The position numbers were made by a program, and so were the translations under genes. The notes beneath the pieces are model-generated. The model had not been told where the DNA came from. It did not search any database and was given only the letters and a program-made list of their open reading frames with translations. A DNA stretch of 64,000 nt, taken from the NCBI GenBank assembly GCA_023333565.1, contig JAJKFH010001548.1, positions 682,001 through 746,000 on the forward strand, given 5' to 3'. Each line of letters starts with the position of its first letter. Positions within the stretch are counted from its first letter, which is position 1. The stretch comes from Puffinus mauretanicus (lineage: Eukaryota; Chordata; Aves; Procellariiformes; Procellariidae). Of the stretch, positions 1 through 10,695 are shown piece after piece.

Positions 1-1535
1 TTAATATTCCATGATAACAGCAATGGGGCACATCTGGCAAAGGAGCCACGATTTTTGCACTCCCAGTGTCCATTTATTTGCCTGATGGAAGAATAACAAA
101 CCCCTCCTCCGGTGCTGCCAGTGCACCCCAGGATGGCAGGTTCCCATTGTAGGGTGCTTGCCATGATGGCTGCACCACGTTGCATCTAAAATGATGCCCG
201 GCTGGCACAAGCCCTCTGCTCCGGGGCCTGGAGAAGCAGTGCCGTGGCTGGGGCCGTGCCGGCGGCGGTGCCGGCAGCCCAGCCCGTGCTGCGGGAAGCT
301 CCTGTTGAGCCGCTCACCGGCCGCACCGCTCCGCTTAACCCTGCTGTGACGTGACCAATGCTAATGTGATTTTTTTTGGAAGGCAGGATGGAAACCGTCT
401 AACCTCATATTATAAAAAACAACAAATACGTGCAAGGCAGGGCAAGGAAATTCCATCTGGGCTTTCGGTGCCGCGAGCTCCGCTCTCCGGCTTCGTGATA
501 CGGCCAGGGATGTGCGGGCCGGTGACAGCCTTCGCCTGGCGTTACACGGCTGTTTAGGGATGATTCCTCTTACCCGATGGAGACAGCGGGGCTGGGACCG
601 GCTTCTTCCCCAGCATGGCTGCGGAGGGGGAGCCCCGCTCATGCGCCCCAGGGAAAGGTCTGGGATCCTCCTCCTCCTTACAGCCGGTGGGATGCTAGGC
701 TTGATCCAGGCATGATGCACTCCACCGAGAGGAATTGATAACCAGCTCCCGTCTATCTCAGATAGTGAGAGGTATGTTCATTTTTCGGAGGGATATGTTA
801 AGCGGCTCGGGCTGGAAGATGGTGATGCCCTCCCTGGTGCCGCTGTGCGAGGGAGGGCACTGGGGACGGGGAAGTGCAAGTGCTCTGCTGAGCTACTGAA
901 AACGGAGGATAAATAACAACTGGTGCTTATGCAAATCCTCCCCATCCTGCACGCCTCGCGTGTGTCTGTCGGAGCAGATCCGGGTAGGTCCTGGCAGGAA
1001 ATCTGCCTGTGTGTGGCACCGGACCACGGGGGAAGGTGCGTCAAAGGAGAGATGCTCTTTTATACCCTTAAGAAGAGCAGATGGGAGAGGAGTCTTGTTC
1101 TTTCCAAATAGAGGGATAACCTGGCTCCTTTATTTTCTGAGCAGTAGGCAGCGCAGCGGCATGAGCAGAACTGGAAATGCCTGTGGGGGAGAGTATTCTC
1201 ATGGGAATCTGGTGTAATGGGAATCTCACAAGATTTCCAGCTCAGCTGGAAAGCGTAAATGGGCTTAGGAGAAGTTTTGGATGAAAACTGCTGCATTTGG
1301 ATACTTTAACCAAATGTCCAAAGGCTCCCTCAACACAGGGCTCTGTTGCTTCATGTACCTGGCTGTTCGGTTGACTGGTCAGTGAGGAAAAACCGCTGTT
1401 TTGGACATGTGGGGAAAAGGTCCGAGTCTTGCATGGAGCAAGGAGGGATGGTGGTGTCTACCTCCAGATGAAAGCCCACAGGACTTCAGGAGGGGGGGGT
1501 CCAAGCAGGTTTCTGCTCAAGGCAGAGGAGAGAGA
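1..1535. other. GC-rich unique DNA, no gene seen
   Basis: No frame here carries a recognisable domain. The only regulatory-looking word is a CRE-like TGACGTGA directly abutting CCAAT at 347-359, followed by an AT-rich patch to about 425. The rest is ordinary moderately GC-rich sequence. Confidence 0.5.
347..359 (+). promoter_or_regulatory. CRE-like site abutting a CCAAT box
   Basis: TGACGTGA (347-354) is followed without a gap by CCAAT (355-359). CREB/ATF and NF-Y sites are common neighbours in vertebrate promoters. No TATA box or gene start is evident downstream, so this may be chance; the two words are seen, promoter function is not shown. Confidence 0.2.
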
Positions 1536-1538
1536 TGC

Positions 1539-1566
1539 AATCATAGAATCATAGAATCATAGAATC
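1539..1566 (-). repeat. (CATAGAAT)n array, CR1 3'-terminal type
   Basis: Just over three copies of the octamer CATAGAAT. The 3' end of avian CR1 LINEs carries short tandem copies of ATTCTATG, so this is that terminus read in antisense. The sequence to the right does not match the usual CR1 3' UTR, so either only the tip survives or it is an independent microsatellite with the same word. Its presence is one of the reasons for calling the window avian/archosaur. Confidence 0.6.
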
Positions 1567-1569
1567 GGA

Positions 1570-2790
1570 AATACCCAGTTACTTCATTGGCATCAAGGGC
1601 AAGTGATGGTTCTTTTGGCTGCTCGGTGGCCTCAGCAGCCTGAGACCATGCAGTCTGTGGTCTGTTCACCCCCTCCACTGTCCCCCTCCCCGAAAGCTGT
1701 GGTTGGGGTAGCTCAGAGGAGAGCAGCGCGGAGGCTGGGACGCTGCCGGGCAGGGCGTGCTGGGGCAGAGGGGTGGACTGGCTAGGTCTGTCCTGTCTCT
1801 GATTTCCATGTTGCTGCCAAGTCTGGTTCCTCTCTGAGCTGTTACCTGGAGCTGATCTGCAGCTAGCACACAGGTTATGCATTATTGGAGATTTATGAGG
1901 CATGATTTATGGGGCCGGTTGCTGTGCTGGTGTTACATACCCTGACTGAGGAGTCCAATTTTATGCATAAACTCTCTTCTTGGATCACTGTACCTCCAGA
2001 AATTGTGGTTAAAAAAAAAAAACGCTTTCCAGTCACCCACTGTTCCTAGGGCCGGGGAGTGGAATGGGGTCTGGTTTGGTGCCATCTCATGGGCTTCAGT
2101 GCCAGGAGGGAGCTCCTGCAGCTCTGAGCACCCTCACTGGTGGAGTTGACCCTGCTCTCCAGACAATGACCCTGATCCCAAGACCCCTTCTTCCCAAAAA
2201 AAGACCCCACTGGCTGCAGCCACTTCGGGATGCTGCACGGCTGGCCGCTGTGCTCCGGGGAGGAGGTGGCAATGGCCACGGTGGGTGGCTCGTCCCTGGA
2301 TCCCATCGCCTGCCGCTCCCCGGCAGCTGCCCCCGAGCAGAAAGCAAATCCCTGCAGGCAGTGTGGGGGGAAAGGGCCGAGGACCGCTCCGTTCCCTGAC
2401 GGACACAGACCATCTGTCCCCTCCGTCCTTGACATTCCAGCAGAGCCGCTCTCCGGCTGTGACCCGCTGGCAATTTCGCTTGTCCTGCAGTCCATTAGGA
2501 AACGTGCCACAGCCTGGGGACACAGCTGCTCCTTGTGCCAGAGCCCGGCCCGGAGGGAGCGTGCGCTCGGGTGGGACGGGGCGATCCCACACCTGTTTGC
2601 ACTCGCTGGGTGACGCGGGGGCGAGGGACGGCTGCTTTCATCCCGCAGACAGGGTCGTGCTCGCAGCTTCGCTCCGGAGAGACCCGGGGTCAGGGCTGGA
2701 GGGGCATTGCCACCTGGCTCCCATTAGGAGGGCTCCTTTCTCCGGAAGAGGGCTGTGTCATTCCTCCACTCATGCCAATTATCCCGCTAG
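1570..2790. other. GC-rich unique DNA, no gene seen
   Basis: Contains a run of 12 A at 2011-2022 and otherwise no repeat or motif of note. Overlapping open frames on both strands from about 2046 to 3025 reflect high GC and show no domain. Confidence 0.45.
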
Positions 2791-2799
2791 GTCTCTATT

Positions 2800-2935
2800 A
2801 GCCTGCACAAAACAAACCCTCCGCGTCCTGCTCTCCGACAGCCGAGCAGACGCGTCCTTGCCGAGGCGCTTTCCCACGTGCCGGCCGACGGCCGCTCTCT
2901 CCGGGTTGTGGATACGGCAAACGGCTGCTTTTGCC
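2800..2935. promoter_or_regulatory. Small CpG-dense patch
   Basis: About 17 CpG dinucleotides in roughly 135 bp, hand counted, in a genome where CpG is normally depleted. It lies just left of a pyrimidine-rich run (about 2966-3002). It is too short for a classic CpG island but could be an unmethylated regulatory spot. No start site is visible. Confidence 0.3.
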
Positions 2936-3361
2936 TTCCCCTCCCTCTGCTCGGGGCAATCGGTCTCATTTTTCTTCCTTTTTCCTTTTTTTCCCTCCTC
3001 CCTGCTTGGTTGGGGTGAGATGTAGCTCCCCGATGAGGCTGGCTGTGCCTCAGGCATGCTGGCAGCGCAGGGTGCCAGCCAGAACCATGAATTTAATGGT
3101 CCAGAGCCCTCCAAAATCAAGGCAGAAGGGCGGTCGTGAGTACGACAAACGATAGCCCCTCGCTCTCTGCAGCGTCCTGGCTCAAGGGGAGCAACGCACT
3201 CTCAGAGGTACCGTCTCCAAGGCCCCCGTTATGGTATTTAGAGCAGAAAAGCAGCTCCTGGGCTGCAAGGGTTTTCTCCAGCTGCTCTTGGGCTGCTCCA
3301 CCATCAGCTCTCTGTTCCTGGGGAACAAATCAAGTAGCAAATCACTGAGGTTTGCTGCATG

Positions 3362-3391
3362 GCTGCCCTCCCCACGGCTCCCCAGGTAAGT
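3362..3391 (+). other. Consensus splice donor preceded by pyrimidine tract
   Basis: CAG|GTAAGT (3383-3391) is a perfect 5' splice site. The 20 bases before it are mostly C/T and end in CCCCAG, so the same point also resembles a 3' splice site. Such head-to-tail sites are called recursive splice (ratchet) points in long introns. No coding exon ending at 3385 is apparent. Confidence 0.25.
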
Positions 3392-3822
3392 GTTGCTGTA
3401 ATAGGATTTGGTCCACATCCCTGGAAGCCCCTCTGAGGAGGATGTGGGGTTTTCAGCGCATTAACTCCTTCATGCACCAGAGAGGGTGAAACCCCACCAC
3501 GGCCACATCAAGACCCAGGCTTTGCTGGGAGCCTTGGCCAGGGCACTGCAGCTGCGGGAAGCAGCTGGTGGCTTTTTGGAGATGGGGGATAAAACCCTCT
3601 TTCCACCAGCGATGGAGGGAGAGCCAGCCCTTCCTCGGGGGGAGAGAAAGGACATGGGGAAAATCATCCCGTGGGGACCCGGCAGCTGCAGCAGTGCTGT
3701 GGGGAGTGGAGCCTGAACCTGGGCTTGGACCCGCTGTTGCTGCCCCAGAGACCTCCTTCTTCTCCCCCACGAGGGGCACCCAGGGCTCTGCCCAGGGCTG
3801 GTGCCCTGCATGTGCCAGGCTT

Positions 3823-3858
3823 TGCCCCCAGCATAGCCCTTGCCCCCAGCATAGCCCA
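3823..3858 (+). repeat. 18-bp tandem duplication
   Basis: Two adjacent 18-bp units, TGCCCCCAGCATAGCCCT and the same with a final A. They differ by one base, so the duplication is recent or has been homogenised. The length is a multiple of three, so overlapping open frames stay open across it. Confidence 0.8.
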
Positions 3859-4445
3859 GGCATCCCGTGCCTGGCTGACCCAAGTGGCTGAACATTTTCT
3901 GCATTTCTCTGTTCTCATCCCATTGCGGGAGCCATTGTTTAACAGCAGAAAATACCAGATCAGATCCCTTAAGCCAGCGGATTGAATCTGAGAATAAATT
4001 GCCTCTCACAAAGAGGGGTTTTCAGCACGCCTGCACGTGTGGCTCTCCGCCTGTGGGTTTTGCTGGTTTGGCTGAGACAGTCCCTGGTGCAGAGGGCTGG
4101 TGCTGGGGCCGCACCTCGCTCCAAGCAGGGAGCACCCGCAGCAGCCTGACCACTGTGCCTGGGGGCCGTGGAAGCACAGGGAAGCAAAGACTTCACCTGC
4201 TGATGGCTATGGAGGTGGGAAAGTGGTGTGAGAGCAGAGATGGGTGACAGGGCTCCCCAGCCCGCAGCAGGGCGGCTCCCCTCCCGCCATCCCTGCATCC
4301 CTTCCCAGAGCATCCCTGCTTTGGGCTTGGGAAAGGGCAGCTTCTTAATGGCTTGTGTTTATCCCAAACAGCCGGGACTTGCCTTCACGCCAAGCTAGAG
4401 GTTATTTGAGGCTGCTGTCTTGTTCATCAGATCCTCATGTTCCAT

Positions 4446-4460
4446 AAAAAAAAAAAAAAA
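4446..4460 (+). repeat. Poly(A) run of 15
   Basis: Fifteen consecutive A. No retrogene or SINE body is evident to its left, so it is treated as a mononucleotide run. Confidence 0.85.
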
Positions 4461-4632
4461 TCCTCCAAATCAAAATCACAGCCTGTAACATCTTATGAGA
4501 AAACCCCTCCATGCATGAAGCTAGGATACCCAGCGTGGAGCACCCTGAGTGAGGCTGAAACCCTGGCTCTTAGCCGAGGCATTTCTGAACAGCAGCTTCT
4601 GCTGCATGGCTCCAGGTGCTGAACCACGGAAG

Positions 4633-4654
4633 GATGCCCAAGGGATGCCCAAGG
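4633..4654 (+). repeat. Short direct repeat, 11-bp unit
   Basis: GATGCCCAAGG occurs twice back to back. This is a minor slippage-type duplication. Confidence 0.7.
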
Positions 4655-5852
4655 GGCACCGGGTCCCACACCAGTGCCCACTGTGTCCCCCCATCTCACC
4701 TGCCGTGGTTCTCGTGCAAGGGGTCTGGAGCAGCCCAAGGCAGGCTGCGGGTGGGAGGTGGCTGGGAGCTGTTGGGGGGTCCCATCCGTGCAGCCCATGC
4801 AGAAGAAGCCGTTGGGCGCGGGGCCGTGGGACCCCGGGGCTGCCAGGCCCCCAGACTGGAGCGGCTGGAAATGGGGAAGATTCACAGCACAGAGACTGAG
4901 ACTATAAAGGGAGCTGAGGAAACTCATAAGGAGGTGTAAATTGGAACAATATGGGCTGTGTCGTGTCCTGATTTGGCTTCGGGGAATTAAGAGCTAATCT
5001 TTTCCCTGAGACTGGGATTGCTGGAGTTGTGCATGCAGCACACAAGGGAGTTTGTGATCTCCGAGTAAAGCCAGCGAGTGCCAATGCAGGAGATGCAGGG
5101 CTGAGACTTTAGATGGATATTTTTACATTTGATCTTTCTGTGGTTACTGAGGTGCATGTTTAAAGTAAAAACCTCCTCTTGCAGATTTGCTTTTTTAATA
5201 AAGGATCCTTGTGTGCGCTCAACCGAGAGAAATAGGTTACAAATTGGTGACAGTGGGTTGGAAATCAGTGGCAGCGGGCTGTAAACTAGAGGCACCTAGT
5301 AGGGCTCGTATGCCAGTAATAAAAGCAATTCCCACTCGGCAATGGGGAAACTGGAAGTGCATGGAGGCGGCTGGGCCAGGAAAGGAGTGGTGGGCGATGC
5401 TGTGGTCTCCTGCCCTTGACCTAATGTGGGGTTTTGGCTCCTGGGGGGAGAGGTTTGTCTCCCTGCCTGCATCTCTCCTTTGCATGGAAATGTGAAATGA
5501 AAGTAAACATATATGTGTGCTTACATCAATGTATACACACAAAGACATTAAGAAACTCCAAACCTCACTGAAAAATTGGCATTGTAATGATATAACGCAA
5601 CAATACAACATGGACTCCATCCATCTGAATGCTCTTCAAAAAAATTTGGGTTGATAGTTTTTTTATTTGCTTTTTCTCAAAAATTTCTGTTACTGCTCCC
5701 ATGAAGGGCTCTGTTTTTGGGGCCTGCCCTTCCCTACCCACCGCACAGGCTGCCTGCTGCAGCCCTGGCCTGCGCCCCAGCCCTGCCAGCCAGCCCCCCT
5801 CCTCTCCCGTCAAGTTTCCTTGCTATCTAGGTCAAAGATTAGCAAGAGCAAT

Positions 5853-5867
5853 AAAAAAAAAAAAAAA
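5853..5867 (+). repeat. Poly(A) run of 15
   Basis: Fifteen consecutive A preceded by CAAT. There is no upstream AATAAA-bearing transcript end or retroposed body that I can identify. Confidence 0.85.
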
Positions 5868-5998
5868 TAGAAGAGAAAGCAAAAGCCAGCATCGTGCCTT
5901 TCATGCGGACATTATTTGCTGCTCACAATGGAAAACACATCCCCTCTGCACTTCGGTCTCCAGCCTTCCCCATCTCCCTGCACACACTGGGTTTGAGC

Positions 5999-6026
5999 AG
6001 GAGGAGGAGGAGGAGGAGGAGGAGGG
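5999..6026 (+). repeat. (GGA)n microsatellite
   Basis: About nine GGA units without interruption. On the plus strand one frame reads poly-Glu, which explains the acidic run in an otherwise meaningless open frame. Confidence 0.9.
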
Positions 6027-7671
6027 TTGCATGCCTGTGGAGGGATCAGCATGGCCAGCCTGGAGGCAGGACTGTCCCAGTCCTGGGAGCATGCTGCAAT
6101 CCTCCCACTGCCTTGGCCAGCCTGGCTCAGGATGCCTGCGGGTGCTCTGGAGAGAGGGGCAAGCCTGGCCTCCCCGGGGCAGCCCGCAAGCCCCCCTGGG
6201 TTATATGTGCATGGAAGAGCCCTCCCTGGAAATAAAAGCCGTCCCCTGCAAGGCAGCAAATCCCATGTGTTCCTGACCCCTGTTGCAAGGGGATGCATGA
6301 GATCAGTGTCCTTGGTGCTGGGCGGTGGGCAACCCCCCAGGAAGGTGCTGGTCGGGGGGGGCTGCTGTGCAGGAACGGCTCAGGCGGTGCCAGCTGAAGG
6401 CAGCACAGCCGTGCCTGCCAGCCCAGATTTTTTCAGCCCAGCGACCGCACAAGTGGCTTTGCTAAAGCTGCAAGTTGATCTCATGGAAGGAAATTGAATT
6501 GTCGTCGGGGCTGGGTTTTATCTGGGCTTTGGGCTCCGCTGCCTGGCTCGGCCTATTAACGTTTGCTCGTCTGATTACAGACACAGCTTGGGGTGAGAGG
6601 TCAGGTTTAAATCATGCCTCTTTCCTTTCTCATCAGAAAGCATGTTGCTGAGGGGCTGGAGATGTGCAGGAGGAGCAGGGGCCAGGGGCTGGCGGATGAG
6701 CCTCCAGGCAGCTGCCCGTGGGCTGCCCACGGGGCACTGCAGGGTGAGCTGGGGGATGCCAGGTGAGCTGGAATGAGGGGGGGCTGCTAAAGGAGACCCC
6801 CGGCAAGGGCAGCAGCTTCTCCAGGCAGCAAAGCATCGCCGAGCATCCCAGGTCATGGGAGCTCAGGGGTGCTCTGCGGCCAGAGGGAGCCCAAGACGTG
6901 CAGAGGGTCACTGCAGGTCCAAAGGTCTTTGCCACAATGTCCCCATCCAAACTGCCTCGATGGCCAAAGGGAAGACGAGGAAGGTCAGCTTCCATTGCCA
7001 GAGGGCCAAGGTTTTACTGTTATCTCTGACCCAGAAGAGTGGGGGACCCACAGACCCCCAAATGGCTCAGGCCATGGCAGCAGGTGCTTGATCAGCCCCT
7101 TCTTGGCAGGGCGGGGGGCCTGGGGACCCTGGTCATGGGCAGCATCTGCGGTGCTGAGGCAGAGCTGTGCGGTGACGTGGCACTGCCAACACCGAGTGTG
7201 CAGGCACTGCGAGACAGGCTTCGGAGTACCAGGAGATTATGGTTTTACACTGATATGAGTGCTTTCTCTTATGCTCGCCTTGTGGTGTCCGGGTCTGTAG
7301 GGATCTTGTTTTGAAATGTGGTTTTCTCCCACAGCCACAAACATGGGTGACCTGTTACTTTTACTCCAAAGAAAGAAAAAGGGAAAGGTGATGCCAAAAG
7401 TGACCTTTCTTCTATAATCACAGGACTCCGGGAGCTGGAGATTTAAGGAAACATATAAATATAGCGAGAAGGTGCCCACTGGCGGCATTAAGCTGCCTAA
7501 ACTGAGGTGTGCGAGGAGACTCCTCCAGCACTCTTGGGAAGCTGTGACCACCGGGGCTGGCCAGCAGCATCCCTGCGGGGATGGGGCGGGACGGCTGGCG
7601 AGCACGGCTTGTTAGTGCCGGTGGAGCCCGGCCGTCCCCTTCCCGTCCCCCCAATGCCCCTGGGTTAAGAT

Positions 7672-7905
7672 TCTTTAATGACCTTAATCACCAGTTCATT
7701 TACAGCAGTCACTTTCCCCACCGCTGCCCTCCCCCAGCATGGGGATAACATCTGCAACCCAACATTGCCCCTATAAACCGCTCCTATTTCACATCACAAA
7801 AAATATACAGGGCATTAAACTAGGTATGTTTTATAGGGGAACTGTCAAGCAGCTTAAATCCAGGCTCTGACCTACTTAAAAGTTGTCCTAATCAGACGAG
7901 GCATG
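7672..7905. promoter_or_regulatory. AT-rich candidate conserved non-coding element
   Basis: An AT-rich block inside GC-rich flanks, with homeodomain-like TTTAATGACCTTAATCA near its left end and GCATTAAAC further right. It also contains a perfect 10-bp inverted repeat, CCCCTATAAA at 7768-7777 and TTTATAGGGG at 7830-7839, able to form a stem with a 52-nt loop. Conservation is inferred from composition and motif density only. Confidence 0.35.
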
Positions 7906-8050
7906 TGTCTGTGTGCTGAGTTCACATCTCCACTTCCATGTGTCACCCTGGTGCTAAGAAATGAAAATGGAAATTATTTACAGAACGGAGGAGTCACATT
8001 GCAGTAGCCAAGGAGGCAGGAGAGCGGTGCTGTGTGTCTGCGCTCCTCAG

Positions 8051-8092
8051 GTGCAGGCAGGACAGGCAGGGCAGGCAGGGTGGCAGGCAGGG
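8051..8092 (+). repeat. GGCAG-rich short tandem repeat
   Basis: Imperfect GGCAG/GGCAGG units run for about 42 bp. Units vary in length by one base, typical of an ageing microsatellite. Confidence 0.75.
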
Positions 8093-9599
8093 CACTGTCC
8101 TGTCCTGCGTGATGACAGGAGCAACAAGGATGGGGAAGGGGGTCTTGCCCAGCCTTGAAAGTGGCCCCCAATTCTTGCTGACCCATGTTTTGCAACGCTG
8201 GAGTCATCTGTAAATGTGGGGTGCTATGAAGGCTGCACCCTGCGGAGGAGGAGGAGGGATGCTAGCGCTGCCCGGCAAAGGCAGGGTTCTGGGGTTTAGT
8301 CACGTTTTCTGCCACAGACGTCACGTGCCGCTCCCCACCGATAACCGGGAGCTCCCAGCCCTGCAGGGGCTGCGTGAGGAGCAATGTCCCAGCAGGGAGG
8401 AGGCACCTGGCGACCTCGATAATGGATCCCCCCGGGCTTGCGGCATGGTCACAGCTCCTGGGCCAGCGTCCCAAGGGTGGCCCCGGCACCCCATGGCACC
8501 CTGCGGGCTGCCCACGCTGCTTCGCACAGGACCGGGCTTTCTGTGGCAGTGGGCGCTGTTTCTGCAGGGAGCAATTGTGCTGTGGGGCAGCAAGGGAAGG
8601 GCAAGGCATTCAGCATCGGGGCTCATGCCATCCTGCTGCCTGCCAGCCAGTCCTTGGGCAGCGCGGGACGCGCGGTGCATGGAGCTGAGCAAGGGCTAGC
8701 AAGGGCTCCTCGCAATATTTGACGAACACCCCCTAGTCGCCGTGAGAGGAGGGTCCCCTGGCTGGGGGTGTCAGGCTGTTCCCCTCGCAGGGCTGGTGGG
8801 GGGCGGCTGAATTTCCCTGCCGTGGCCATCTGTAGCCTGCGAGCTCTTAAACGCCGGATATTTATGAAGTGTCTGTAACTCCTCTGATGGTTGGCAATGC
8901 TGCCAGCAGAAACACCCCTTTCCCTTCCCCGCGCGCTCCCGGCGCCCCGCCAGCCCAGGAGGAAGAGAAATGAGGCTTTGCCACTGTAATTCAAACCAGC
9001 CCTGAGAGTGAAAGGGATCGTGGCGAGGAGGATGCTGCCGGGGCTGCTCCGAGCACCCCGAGCCCAGCCCTCAGCCCTGGCCTGCGCCCAGCCTGGGAAA
9101 GCCGCTCCCTGCGGAGCATCCTGCAGACCTGGCAGGGATGTGGTGGGGGAAAGCCACGTTGGGGTGAAGTGGGGGGTCTCACCTTGCTGGGCAGAGAGGG
9201 TCACCTCCATCCTGTCCCTAGGTGTGTCCTCAGGCAGCCGGTGCCTCGGGGAGCACCCCGAGACCCGGATCCCCAACCGGTGCCAAGGGGCTTTGTGCAC
9301 CTCTGCTCTGATGGGACAAGTCGGTGCCTGCCGCCAGCCTCGGCTCCTTGGCGTGGGCGATGTGCTGGTTCCCGTGCGTCTCCGAGCTGGGACCCCCCTG
9401 TGACCCCACAGCCCCCGGCCCCTGGCCCCTGTGGCTTGTCGTGCGATGGGCAGGATGAGCAAACGCTGACACAACACCGCTAATTCCCACAACATGTGCC
9501 TGCAGCCCGCAACAAGTCGGGAGACGGCGCAGGGGTAGGTCACGATGTCTTCCTGGGTGCAGGGGGAGGGAAGGGGCCCTCCTGCCCCCGGGGTGCTGA

Positions 9600-9805
9600 T
9601 TCAGCCTCCCGGGACCGTGTGCCCGGCTCCACCGTGAGTCACGGGGCGAGGAGCACGCACCCGCCCGGGCGCGTGGGAGCATGGCTCCCGGCCCGGCTGG
9701 GGTCCCGGCACTGCCTGGGACCCGCTGCAGCCGCGCTGGGCTCCTGGGCACCCGCCGGCTGGGACGGGACATTGGGCGCTGCGTCTCGCTGCGGTGACCA
9801 CAGAG
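9600..9805. promoter_or_regulatory. CpG-rich patch
   Basis: Roughly 28 CpG in about 210 bp by eye, with GC content well above the flanks. A GAG|GTAAGG donor-like word lies 190 bp to the right (about 9993-10001). This would fit a small CpG-island promoter with a non-coding first exon, but no start motif or transcript evidence is visible. Confidence 0.3.
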
Positions 9806-10682
9806 AGGAAAAATGGTTTAGCCTGTGGCTTCCTTGTCTGGACCAGGGATCTGCTGTGGAGGGTGTCAGGATTTAAAATGTTCCTGAGGCCAAATCCCAT
9901 TTCCGTGTAGCTGCTCTGCGTCAGGCAGGGAAGAGCAGCACCCAGCCCTGGGCTCCCAGCAGCCAGCCGAGCCCTCGCCAGTGCCCTGGCCGTGGAGGTA
10001 AGGCCTCCGGCCGGGAGCTCGTGTTGTCCTCAGCCGTCAGAGGTTTCACTTGGGGTCTTTCCCTCTGAGCTAGGAGGCCAGCTCAGCCCTCAGAAACCCA
10101 GAGCTCTGATTTCTTCCCCCTTGCCTCCCTTTGCTGCTGATTTTTCCTATTTCTCTCCTATCACCTGCCCAGACTCCTGGGTTTGCCAGACCCCCAGCAC
10201 AGAGGTGTCCGGCTCCGGCTGTGCCGGGGATGCGCCGGGGCTGGGGTGCGGGTGCGTGCAGCCTCCCGCATCCTCACCGGCTGCTGATTCCTCCTCCCCT
10301 TGCCCTCGGCCGTGCGCGGTGGGACACCGGGGCTGCAGACATCAAAGGGGCTGCTTTAATGGGGGATTGAGTGTTCGGGGCTAGTGCCCTGGGTATCTGC
10401 TGCTTTCCACTCCCCCCCAAGGCACTTAGTCCCTAATTAAACTGTACACAGCATTCCTTCCCCATCACACCTCGTAAAAATAAGGAACCCACAGAAAACG
10501 GGCTGTGTTACTCCAAGGATAATGATCACGGCACGGTGCAGCGAGGGCTGCGGCTCCAGCGGAGAGCAGAGACCCTGCCAGGGAAAGTGTGACCCAGGAG
10601 GGGTGTGTGTGTGCTCGTTTCTGTGTCAGTCACTTTGCGTTGGCATATGTGCAAATAAATAGTAATCCACCATAATGAGAGC

Positions 10683-10695
10683 AAAAAAAAAAAAA
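10683..10695 (+). repeat. Poly(A) run of 13
   Basis: Thirteen consecutive A in an otherwise unremarkable stretch. Confidence 0.85.

Larger units (their letters stand above)
3395..7665. other. Unique DNA with minor simple repeats, no gene seen
   Basis: Holds two short tandem duplications (3823-3858 and 4633-4654), two 15-A runs and a GGA array, listed separately. An AT-richer part at about 5100-5220 and 5490-5700 has no recognisable element. Open frames here are short and overlap in antisense. Confidence 0.45.

Noticed and set aside
2285..3025. 246-codon open frame on the plus strand
   Set aside because: Overlapped by five other open frames in both directions; the C-terminal Phe/Ser/Pro run comes from the pyrimidine-rich stretch near 2966-3002.
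4446..5867. Poly(A) runs as tails of processed pseudogenes
   Set aside because: No upstream retroposed gene body, no target-site duplication and no polyadenylation signal in a sensible position could be found.
8623..9543. 306-codon open frame on the minus strand
   Set aside because: Arg/Pro/Gly/Ala-rich, no domain, overlaps several opposite-strand open frames and a very GC-rich stretch; typical of stop-poor GC-rich DNA.
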